A DNA stretch of 5,210 nucleotides from Hydrogenothermaceae bacterium. Lineage in GTDB: Bacteria > Aquificota > Aquificia > Aquificales > Hydrogenothermaceae. The stretch covers positions 1-5,210 of the forward strand of contig WFXI01000058.1 of assembly GCA_015490675.1 (NCBI GenBank), given 5' to 3'. A program made the position numbers and the translations under genes. The notes below the pieces were generated by a model. It was not told the DNA's origin. It saw only the letters and a program-made list of their open reading frames with translations, and searched no databases. Shown one piece after another: positions 1 through 5,210 of this stretch (positions within the stretch are counted from its first letter, which is position 1; each line of letters starts with the position of its first letter).

Positions 1-1
1 G

Positions 2-43
2 CATGAAGATATAGGAATGATGGGTCTATGGAGGAGGAATTAA
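2..43 (+). CDS. Possible C-terminal tail of a plus-strand gene (partial)
   Basis: One plus-strand frame is open from the window edge to a TAA at 41-43 and would encode the tail HEDIGMMGLWRRN. Only 13 codons are visible, and an open frame this short can occur by chance. If real, the gene would end 12 bases before the end of the opposite-strand zinc-ribbon gene. I do not recognise the tail and assign no function. Confidence 0.2.
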   Translation, partial: HEDIGMMGLWRRN

Positions 44-55
44 TGGGTTGAGTTT

Positions 56-217
56 TTATCCAATTTTACTAATGTAATCACAAGTTATTTTTGCACATAA
101 GATATATTTAGACTTCATATACCACACTATATATAGGGGAGCCCCACATTTCGGGCATACCCCTTCTGTAGGAATTTTTGCTGGGTTTAAGCTTAGTATT
201 ACTTTTTTTAGGTTCAT
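56..217 (-). CDS. Small zinc-ribbon protein (topoisomerase C4-type), 53 aa
   Basis: The reading frame gives a 53-residue protein that begins MNLKKVILSLNP. Four cysteines follow: CPKCGAPL at residues 21-28, then Cys41 and Cys46 in LCAKITCDY. The C-x2-C-x16-C-x4-C spacing, with G-x-P-L after the first pair and an aromatic residue after the last Cys, is that of the topoisomerase-type C4 zinc ribbon, which in topoisomerase I binds nucleic acid. Here it stands alone with a short N-terminal extension. The ATG start is supported by GAGG eight bases upstream (226-229) and an in-frame TAA just before it. It is divergent from the YaaW-like operon. Zinc binding is inferred from the motif; a nucleic-acid role is only likely by analogy. 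It could be a solo regulator or the relic of a larger zinc-ribbon protein. Confidence 0.7.
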   Translation of the reverse strand: MNLKKVILSLNPAKIPTEGVCPKCGAPLYIVWYMKSKYILCAKITCDYISKIG

Positions 218-225
218 TTTTTACA

Positions 226-229
226 CCTC
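226..229 (-). promoter_or_regulatory. Ribosome binding site of the zinc-ribbon gene
   Basis: On the minus strand GAGG (inside AGAGGTG) lies eight bases before the ATG at 217. It supports this start and marks the short frame as a translated gene rather than a chance ORF. Confidence 0.6.
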
Positions 230-279
230 TTATTTAGATTTTTCTCCATTTTTTCGTCCGAGTGCTAAATTTCTTAACT

Positions 280-307
280 ATTTTATAGTTTACAGTTTTT
301 AGGGCAA
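280..307 (-). promoter_or_regulatory. Candidate sigma-70/A-type promoter for the zinc-ribbon gene
   Basis: On the minus strand a -35-like TTGCCC (302-307) is followed, after 16 bases, by a -10-like TAAAAT (280-285, five of six to consensus). Transcription would start about 55 bases before the ATG at 217. In such AT-rich DNA good -10 matches occur by chance, so this is a candidate only. Confidence 0.3.
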
Positions 308-336
308 TTTTATTTATATTTTCAGGGTTTAGAAAC

Positions 337-365
337 TTGTAAATTTATATCAAAATTTATATTAT
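337..365 (+). promoter_or_regulatory. Candidate sigma-70/A-type promoter for the YaaW-like operon
   Basis: TTGTAA (337-342) and TATTAT (360-365) are separated by 17 bases, the ideal spacing, matching the -35 and -10 consensus at four and five of six positions. Transcription would begin near 372, leaving a leader of about 33 bases before the ATG at 405. With the minus-strand candidate at 280-307 it makes a divergent promoter region. The AT-rich background lowers confidence. Confidence 0.35.
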
Positions 366-404
366 TAGTATTAGTTAGATAGTATATAACTTTTAAAATG
401 TAAA

Positions 405-1400
405 ATGAGTATGAATGATAAATCTATTTCTTGTATTAAACCTGTATTGGAATCTTTAGGAAAGCAGGAACTATCATACTTGTATTATTTATCTATAGAA
501 GGAAAAAATATTTTTGATAAATTTGAAGATTTCTCTAGTGAAAAGGATATTATAGAAGAAATAGTTAGTTACTACGATTATATATACGAAAATAGATTAA
601 ACATACCTATTATAGGAAATCAGCCCTCGAGCAAACTGGGTAAAAATGAACTTGTAGATATAATAATTAACAAATTATATATAAACATAAAAGAAGGTCT
701 TGGAGTAATTGATAAAATTCTAAAAGGTTTAGATGATTATAATAACCAATTAAAATTGGTCATTGAAACTTTCGTAGATTTTTATCTAGAAGATATTAAA
801 AAGAATCCAACAAAATATAGAAATATAAAATTACATGATTATGTAAATCAACTTAGAGAAATTAAAGATAATATAAATTTTTTAAAAGGTTCTCACTGTG
901 AAAAAGCTATTCAACTTGAAGAAACGCTAATGATTTTACTTTTGCAAAATTATATTGTAACTCTATCAGATGAAGATTTAAAAAAATTTCAAGATGCGAT
1001 AAAAAAAGAACTTGATAAAGTAGATTTATCCTCATTAGGAATTGAAAATATATCTGAAGTTCTTTCATCAGTTCTCATAGGTAATTTAATATTGCTCAGG
1101 CAAATTTTAGGTTTTACTTTTCATAAAATTTTAGCTATAGTTGTAAACACCTTAGCAAAAAGTTTATTTGGAATAAATCTATCTTTTGCAGCCAATGCTG
1201 CAATCCAGAGAATCACTGCGGTTTTTCTTGGAGGCCTATTTGCATGGATACTAATGGTTTTATTGTCCATTCCTACTATAGCTGATTTGATAAACCCTCG
1301 TAGATATGACCGTTATATTCCAGTAGTTTTGTACATACATATGAAAAGAAAAAATTTAGAAGATTTTTGGAAAGAAATAGAAGAAATAAATACTATTTAA
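405..1400 (+). CDS. UPF0174/YaaW-like membrane-associated protein, 331 aa
   Basis: The C-terminal half resembles the UPF0174 (YaaW) family, whose function is unknown. Shared features as I recall them are an 'LLxxxxxxLSDEDLKKFQ' block (about 177-196), a hydrophobic region, and a final IPTIADLINP..YDRYIPVVLYIHMKR segment (289-315) corresponding to the family's 'AYRVTIPAVxxIAxLR' end. The family match is from memory of E. coli YaaW. Residues 221-256 and 260-293 are long hydrophobic stretches, suggesting one or two membrane segments or a hairpin. The first 170 residues are helical and charged. At 331 residues it is about 100 longer than E. coli YaaW. The ATG at 405 has no good Shine-Dalgarno sequence, and a second ATG at 411 is equally possible; an in-frame stop at 387-389 rules out a much longer N-terminus. 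It is the first gene of an operon with the gene 10 bases downstream. No catalytic motif is visible. Confidence 0.75.
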   Translation: MSMNDKSISCIKPVLESLGKQELSYLYYLSIEGKNIFDKFEDFSSEKDIIEEIVSYYDYIYENRLNIPIIGNQPSSKLGKNELVDIIINKLYINIKEGLGVIDKILKGLDDYNNQLKLVIETFVDFYLEDIKKNPTKYRNIKLHDYVNQLREIKDNINFLKGSHCEKAIQLEETLMILLLQNYIVTLSDEDLKKFQDAIKKELDKVDLSSLGIENISEVLSSVLIGNLILLRQILGFTFHKILAIVVNTLAKSLFGINLSFAANAAIQRITAVFLGGLFAWILMVLLSIPTIADLINPRRYDRYIPVVLYIHMKRKNLEDFWKEIEEINTI

Positions 1401-1404
1401 GAGG
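1400..1404 (+). promoter_or_regulatory. Ribosome binding site of the second operon gene
   Basis: AGAGG overlaps the last base of the upstream TAA stop and lies six bases before the ATG at 1411. This is good spacing, and it means ribosomes ending the first gene sit on the start site of the second, so the two are probably translationally linked. Confidence 0.6.
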
Positions 1405-1410
1405 TTAAGT

Positions 1411-2307
1411 ATGAGTAAATATGTTGTTGTTGAGATACCAAATAAACCAGAGATATTAGAAGGTTTAAAAAACGGAACATTAGAACAAGTTGGTGGTGTA
1501 ATTAGAGAAGCAAAAACAGGAAAAATAGTAGCTCATTTACGGGATGTGGGAGATTTAACAAAAATATTAAATGATTTTAATTCTCAATTATCCCATATTG
1601 TAAATCTTCAATATCTTAATTTAGGTTTAGGATTTTTGAACTTATCTGTTACTACTATATCAGCAATATACCTTGCAAAAAGATTAAATGATTTAGAAAA
1701 AAAATTAGACGAAGTCTTAAAATTCATTCAGGAAATTTATACTGATGTTAAGGATATTAAAGATATCATGGTTCATCATAGTTTATTGTTAGCTTTAAAA
1801 AATTATGACTCTATAAATTTATTTAAAGATGAAAAACTAAGATATAATGAGTTAATAAATGTAAAAAATAACTTTGAAAGTTCCATTACTCTTTTAGAAA
1901 TCTTAATGGAAAGACTTTTGTATGATATAGAAAAAAATCCTAAAAGATTAAATGAATTGGTCTATATAATGAGATTATATATACTTGCTACGGAGGGATT
2001 AGCAAAAGTCTATATAGATTTCAATGAATTAGACGTGACTTATAGAAAATATGAAATAAGTCTTAAAAATTTAACTAATATATTTTCCACCTTGAAAAAG
2101 TTAGCTTTAAGTTCTCCTAAAGAAATAAAAATACCATTACCTCCACAAACAAGAATAGAATTAAAGAATAATGTAAATGGTATTAAAATTCTAAAAGGAA
2201 AAACCTTAGAATTAGAATATATAGATAAAAATAATATACCATTCAATGAATGGAAAAGTTTAACAGATGGAAAAAAAGAGAATTTATATTTTATTATAGA
2301 AACATAA
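1411..2307 (+). CDS. Unknown protein with VGGVIRE N-terminal block, hydrophobic segment and coiled coil, 298 aa
   Basis: I cannot name this protein. Residues 14-45 hold a compact, polar block with VGGVIREAKTGKIVAHLRD (27-45). I recall a similar 'GLxxGxxERVGGVIR...VVAWLRE' block at the start of uncharacterised bacterial proteins, but cannot verify this. Residues 66-88 are hydrophobic (LQYLNLGLGFLNLSVTTISA...), long enough for one membrane pass. They run into a heptad-like stretch at about 90-120 (RLNDLEKKLDEVLKFIQEIY), which suggests a coiled coil. The middle is helical. The last 60 residues contain a proline-rich turn (IPLPPQ, 241-246) and then short strand-like stretches. The start is supported by AGAGG at six bases. 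It is co-transcribed with the YaaW-like gene, so a joint membrane-associated role is likely. No nuclease, NTPase or transferase motif is visible. The gene ends at the edge of the IS debris. Confidence 0.75.
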   Translation: MSKYVVVEIPNKPEILEGLKNGTLEQVGGVIREAKTGKIVAHLRDVGDLTKILNDFNSQLSHIVNLQYLNLGLGFLNLSVTTISAIYLAKRLNDLEKKLDEVLKFIQEIYTDVKDIKDIMVHHSLLLALKNYDSINLFKDEKLRYNELINVKNNFESSITLLEILMERLLYDIEKNPKRLNELVYIMRLYILATEGLAKVYIDFNELDVTYRKYEISLKNLTNIFSTLKKLALSSPKEIKIPLPPQTRIELKNNVNGIKILKGKTLELEYIDKNNIPFNEWKSLTDGKKENLYFIIET

Positions 2308-2321
2308 AGAATTGGGAAAGA

Positions 2322-2394
2322 TAGGAGTACCTATAAAACTGCATAAATAATATCCCGTGGCGGGAGTGTCTATAAAACGGGAGTGTCTAAATAA
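2322..2394. repeat. Three iterated copies of an IS-end tip sequence
   Basis: CGGGAGTGTCTATAAAA (2361-2377) is directly followed by CGGGAGTGTCTAAATAA (2378-2394), a 17-base tandem pair identical over the first 12 bases. A more diverged copy, TAGGAGTACCTATAAAACTG (2322-2341), matches the 2361 copy at 15 of 20 positions. The 2378 copy runs into the IS terminal repeat, so the others look like duplicated tips or ends of related elements that landed at the same place. Confidence 0.6.
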
Positions 2395-2406
2395 CTGTGT
2401 AAATTC
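2378..2406 (-). repeat. Probable terminal inverted repeat (right end) of the IS256-family relic
   Basis: Read on the minus strand this is GAATTTACACAGTTATTTAG followed by ACACTCCCG. It lies three bases beyond the final stop of the transposase relic. The 'TTTACACA...TT...GACACT' pattern is typical of IS256-family ends. The matching left end should lie near 3050-3150, but I found no copy there, which fits loss of the 5' half of the element. Confidence 0.5.
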
Positions 2407-2408
2407 TA

Positions 2409-3050
2409 CTATAACCTAAATCCTGTCCTCAAATAAAATAAAAAGCTGACCATAAATCCTACCCAACCTGTAATAGGCTTCTTAGACCACTTTTTCTCAA
2501 GCTTCACAGCAACTATATAAAGGCTCTTTAGCAGAGATTCGTCAGACAGGATACCCTCTTGCCGTTGGTAGCTTCCCTTAACTTACTGTTTACGCTTTCT
2601 ATTAGTGGTGTATAAAAGCTTTCTTATCTTCACTGGATAATCAAAATAGGTCATTAACTTATCCCAGTTTATCCTACAGCTTTTTCCTATATGTGGACAC
2701 TTATTTGTCCATTTATCCTCAAATTCATCTAATCTAATTTTAGCTTCCTCTGTTGCAAATGCCTGGTATATCAGCTTTAAATCACTTGCTACTTGCTTCC
2801 TTTCCTTCCATGGCACATATTTTAAAGAGTTCCTTACTTGATGGACTATGCATCTTTGAATGTCTGCTTGTGGATATACGTTATTTATTGTTTATACCTG
2901 CCAGTCCATATACACTGAATACCGATACGCCCTCTATCCCCCTGCTTTTTAAATCACTCAACACTTTTAGCCAATATGAGGCACTTTCCGTTTTGCTTAG
3001 CTAAAATCCAAGTAGTTCTTTATACCTGTCTTTATTTATCCCTATTATTT
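2409..3050 (-). pseudogene. IS256-family (mutator-type) transposase, decayed C-terminal half
   Basis: Several minus-strand frames together give the second half of an IS256-family DDE transposase. From 3050 downwards: IIGINKDRYKELLGF-stop, ESASYWLKVLSDLKSRGIEG, then after a shift YPQADIQRCIVHQVRNSLKY, ATEEAKIRLDEFEDKW and the NWDKLMTYFDYPVKIRKL region, then ESVNSKLREATNGKRV, then SDESLLKSLYIVAVKLEKKW to the stop at 2409-2411. Lesions are a TAG at 3001-3003 where the family has Trp (GFW), a frameshift ending at the TAA 2881-2883, a small deletion after TTN (stop at 2583-2585), and another shift after GKRV. The family's second catalytic Asp (usually VDGL) is Tyr in SVYGLAG. The CxxH pair (CIVH) remains. 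The N-terminal half with the first Asp is absent; intact members are about 400 residues. The element is dead and was inserted between two convergent operons. Confidence 0.88.
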
Positions 3051-3148
3051 TTATTTAACTCTGCAAAATATGTTATTTGTTTAGTTTAATGTTTAGTTCA
3101 AGTTAATGCTAATTTCTATTACCTATCTTTAGACTATAGTATATGAAA

Positions 3149-3772
3149 TCAATAATCTATCCTTTTTAAATAATATTCTGTTTCTTTTCTTATTGATTCT
3201 ATAATTTCTTCAATCTCTTTTAAATTTGATTTATTTTTCAGTTTATTTATATAATAGCTAAAAATCATTGAATCTTTTATATAATCTATACCAGCCTGAT
3301 AGGCTTTTGTGAATAGTTCTTTTAATTTATCTTCTATATTAGATGGATTTAAATCTTGATAATTTACTTTATACTCTTTAAAAAAATATTCTAGATACAT
3401 AGGATCTACTTCATCATAATTCTTGAATTTTTCTGGAATATGGATATTATCTAAATTCAAAGCATAGTTTTTGCTGGTTAATTTAATAAGTTCTTGTTTC
3501 TTATCATTTAAATTTTTTGAAGAGTTTAAGATATTTTCTATATCTTTTAATATTCTTAATTTAGCAGTAACTTTAATGTTTCCTATATTTGGATATTCTG
3601 GTTTAATGAAATTCAATTTTTTGAACCAATCATTAAGAATCACATTAAATTCATCAACACTAATTACTTTTAGTTTTTTTCCTTCCAGTTTTTCTTCATC
3701 TTTTAAATTCGTCTTCTTTAAAAAAGCCATTATACCTGCTAAAACTACTAAAAGAAAAAGTAATTTTTCCAT
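3149..3772 (-). CDS. Unknown protein with N-terminal membrane anchor, 207 aa
   Basis: I do not recognise this protein. Residues 3-18 (KLLFLLVVLAGIMAFL) form a short hydrophobic helix followed by KK, typical of a single membrane anchor that leaves the rest in the cytoplasm; there is no signal-peptidase motif. The remainder is charged and helical, with a proline-containing middle (NIHIPEKF near 109) and a basic/acidic helix at the end. No cysteine pairs, Walker motifs or catalytic signatures are seen. The ATG start is well supported by GGAGGG (3779-3784) six bases upstream. It is the last gene of the leftward operon, 17 bases after its neighbour, and the IS relic begins about 100 bases beyond its stop. 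It may tether the helical products of the operon to the membrane; that is inference. Confidence 0.7.
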   Translation of the reverse strand: MEKLLFLLVVLAGIMAFLKKTNLKDEEKLEGKKLKVISVDEFNVILNDWFKKLNFIKPEYPNIGNIKVTAKLRILKDIENILNSSKNLNDKKQELIKLTSKNYALNLDNIHIPEKFKNYDEVDPMYLEYFFKEYKVNYQDLNPSNIEDKLKELFTKAYQAGIDYIKDSMIFSYYINKLKNKSNLKEIEEIIESIRKETEYYLKRIDY

Positions 3773-3778
3773 ATGTAT

Positions 3779-3784
3779 CCCTCC
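3779..3784 (-). promoter_or_regulatory. Ribosome binding site of the membrane-anchored gene
   Basis: On the minus strand GGAGGG lies six bases before the ATG at 3772. It is the strongest Shine-Dalgarno sequence in the window and fixes this start. Confidence 0.7.
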
Positions 3785-3789
3785 AAATT

Positions 3790-4503
3790 TTAATGTAATA
3801 AATATTTGTATACTGCTACATATGGATTATTTTGTATTAATTCTTCTATATAATCCTTATAAACATTTAAAACTAAGTTTCTTATTTCCTCCAACCATAT
3901 ATTTAAGCTTTCTTCTACAGATCCTTTAGTTTTATTCACATTTTCTTTAGCATTATCAAATGTTTCATCAACAGACTGATCTATCCATTTAAAAAAAAGA
4001 AAACCTGATTTTTTAACCTTTATAGAAGTAAAATTTTCATATTTTAGTTTAGGGAAATTAGTTTTGATGTAAGTTTCTATTTCTTCCTTTTTATATAGAC
4101 TTTCTTTATAAAAGAATTCTTTGTATTTATTTATAATTTCATCAACTAACTCATTTTTCAAATTATTGTTTATTTGATAAAGATAGCTGTTAATATCTTC
4201 ATAATATTCTAACAATAATCCTTCAAGTTCCTTAGCTAATTTTTCTTTATCAACATCTTCATCGTTTCCCAAATTTTTTACTTCTTCATTAAAATTTTCT
4301 AATTCATTAAAAATTTTTTTAAAAAACTTATCTATATTGTCTTCAATTTCATACTTTACTTTACTTAAAATATCTAAGATTGATTTATATCCTTCAAATT
4401 TAATCACATCATTTATAGATTCTTCTATTAAAGAATTAATGTATTCATCATATAAAATTTCAATGACTTTAGAAAGATATGTATTTATATTTCTTTCCGT
4501 CAT
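3790..4503 (-). CDS. Unknown all-helical protein, 237 aa
   Basis: The product is acidic, Lys/Glu/Asn-rich and predicted by eye to be almost wholly helical, with long amphipathic stretches at residues 20-75 and 85-145. No signal peptide or membrane segment is seen. The only distinctive part is a short non-helical block near 160-180 (FTSIKVKKSGFLFFKWIDQS), with a strand-like hydrophobic patch. I cannot place it in a family. The ATG at 4503 has AGGAAG nine bases upstream, which lies inside the last codons of the preceding gene. The gap between the two genes is only 5 bases, so translation is probably coupled and the products are likely made in fixed ratio. It is the middle gene of the visible leftward operon. 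Confidence 0.7.
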   Translation of the reverse strand: MTERNINTYLSKVIEILYDEYINSLIEESINDVIKFEGYKSILDILSKVKYEIEDNIDKFFKKIFNELENFNEEVKNLGNDEDVDKEKLAKELEGLLLEYYEDINSYLYQINNNLKNELVDEIINKYKEFFYKESLYKKEEIETYIKTNFPKLKYENFTSIKVKKSGFLFFKWIDQSVDETFDNAKENVNKTKGSVEESLNIWLEEIRNLVLNVYKDYIEELIQNNPYVAVYKYLLH

Positions 4504-4508
4504 AGTTT

Positions 4509-5210
4509 TTAACTTCCTATTTTACTTAATTTTTCTTCTATTTCCATTTTTTTCTTGTTTAAATTAGACACCAATGTTTCAAGTTCTTTAAGTTTGTTTT
4601 TCATACTTTCTGATTGTTTTTCATATTCTTCTTTCTCTTCTAAAAATTCTTCAAGAGAGAGTTTTATAGGTCTAAGAACTTTCTCATTAAATAATTCGTC
4701 TACCTTATCTATTATTGGCTCTATTTTATTTTTCAAACTATCTTCTATTTTATCAATTTGAGATAATACATCATCAATTTTAGAATTCAAGTTCTGTTTA
4801 GCTTTTAATTTTATTTCTTTTACACTATCCTTTATTACCGAAAATTTCATTTCAAGGAGTCCTTTCAATGCAAAACCTTCTTCTACCTTTAAACTTTCAT
4901 CTGTATTTATTTTTAGTTTAATTTCAGAATTTAAAGTATTTAAAATCTCTTCTTTGATAATTAATAAATCTCTCCATTCAAGCTTTGAGTTTTTTCCAAT
5001 TTCACTTTGCATAAATTTTTCAAATAAATTTTCCATAGTTTTTTTTATTTGTGTCTGTAACTTTATTTGTTCTATATCCCTTAAATCATCGTTTATTTCT
5101 CTTTTTATATCTATTAAAGCACCGTAAATAATACTTTCTACTTCCTCCTTTACAATTTTTCTATTATCAAAGGAATCATTATTACTAAGAATTTCTATTT
5201 GTTCTTCTAC
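4509..5210 (-). CDS. C-terminal part of a long helical/coiled-coil protein (5' end outside window)
   Basis: The frame is open from the window edge to the TAA at 4509-4511, giving 233 visible residues and continuing upstream. A Met at residue 59 (codon at 5034-5036) is unlikely to be the start: no Shine-Dalgarno sequence precedes it and the 58 codons before it have the same composition (VEEQIEILSNNDSF...). The visible part is almost entirely amphipathic helix, with repeated Lys/Glu/Ile/Leu heptads and a clear coiled coil in the last 45 residues (about 187-231). No membrane segment or catalytic motif is in view. This architecture suits the stalk or effector end of a large protein such as a bacterial dynamin-like GTPase, but also an SMC-like or other structural protein; the part outside the window decides. 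It is the upstream gene of the operon with the 237- and 207-residue proteins. Confidence 0.7.
   Translation of the reverse strand, partial: VEEQIEILSNNDSFDNRKIVKEEVESIIYGALIDIKREINDDLRDIEQIKLQTQIKKTMENLFEKFMQSEIGKNSKLEWRDLLIIKEEILNTLNSEIKLKINTDESLKVEEGFALKGLLEMKFSVIKDSVKEIKLKAKQNLNSKIDDVLSQIDKIEDSLKNKIEPIIDKVDELFNEKVLRPIKLSLEEFLEEKEEYEKQSESMKNKLKELETLVSNLNKKKMEIEEKLSKIGS

Noticed and set aside
30..51. Strong GGAGGAGG ribosome-binding-like sequence followed by ATG at 43
   Set aside because: The frame is ATG GGT TGA, only two codons, so no gene follows; the G-rich stretch is more likely part of the tail frame ending at 41-43.
2040..2246. Minus-strand open frame of 68 codons
   Set aside because: It lies wholly inside the well-supported 298-residue plus-strand gene, has no ribosome binding site of note and reads as an antisense shadow.
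2353..2365. Short hairpin TCCCG-TGG-CGGGA as a terminator of the plus operon
   Set aside because: The stem is only five base pairs with no following T-run on the plus strand; the neighbouring ATAGG-AGTA-CCTAT hairpin at 2321-2334 is equally weak. No convincing terminator is seen.
2583..2816. A 77-residue minus-strand protein beginning at a GTG
   Set aside because: It is one frame fragment of the broken transposase; family similarity continues upstream of the GTG (IQRCIVHQVRNSLKY) and beyond its stop in another frame.
2753..3004. Plus-strand open frame of 83 codons
   Set aside because: It is antisense to the IS256 transposase relic, whose protein similarity on the minus strand explains this DNA.
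3078..3098. TGTTTAGTT repeated at a 12-base distance
   Set aside because: Two nine-base copies in AT-rich DNA, with no third copy and no further structure; chance is the simplest explanation. No CRISPR-like array is present anywhere in the window.
3471..3929. Plus-strand open frame of 152 codons
   Set aside because: It runs antisense across the two leftward genes and their junction, with the Phe/Ser/Leu-rich composition typical of the reverse of Lys/Glu-rich genes.
4337..4761. Plus-strand open frames of 76 and 68 codons
   Set aside because: Both are antisense to the leftward operon, with Ser/Phe/Leu-rich shadow composition.
5138..5150. AAAGGAGGAAG on the minus strand as a ribosome binding site for an internal start
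   Set aside because: No ATG, GTG or TTG lies in frame at a suitable distance; the sequence is explained by Lys-Glu-Glu codons within the long open frame.

Overview
The window is about 75% A+T, uses A/T-ending codons, has GGAGG-type ribosome binding sites and encodes Lys/Ile/Asn/Glu-rich proteins. This fits a low-GC Firmicute of the clostridial or thermophilic-anaerobe kind. That is inferred from composition and the style of the insertion sequence; nothing here fixes the species. It reads as an accessory region: mostly unrecognised genes, a decayed insertion sequence, and no housekeeping gene.

Left part (1-2307). A 53-residue zinc-ribbon protein lies on the minus strand (56-217). It diverges from a two-gene plus-strand operon. 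Gene 1 (405-1400) has a C-terminal half resembling the UPF0174/YaaW family, with two long hydrophobic stretches. Gene 2 (1411-2307), 10 bases downstream, has a conserved-looking N-terminal 'VGGVIRE..TGKIVAHLR' block, one hydrophobic segment and a coiled coil. A possible tail of a further plus-strand gene sits at 2-43.

Middle part (2308-3148). There is no intact gene. It holds the decayed 3' half of an IS256-family transposase on the minus strand (2409-3050). The decay includes a nonsense codon, at least three frameshifts and a replaced catalytic Asp. One terminal-repeat end remains (about 2378-2406), with extra copies of the end tip beside it. This DNA is visibly less AT-rich than its flanks.

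Right part (3149-5210). A tight minus-strand operon is read leftwards: the C-terminal part of a long helical/coiled-coil protein whose start lies beyond the window (4509-5210), then a 237-residue soluble helical protein 5 bases later (3790-4503), then a 207-residue protein with an N-terminal membrane anchor 17 bases later (3149-3772). None has a recognisable catalytic motif in view.

The two operons converge on the IS relic. Both combine membrane-associated and coiled-coil proteins of unknown function, so a membrane-acting accessory (possibly defence-type) system is plausible. That is inference: the decisive part, the N-terminus of the rightmost gene, is outside the window.
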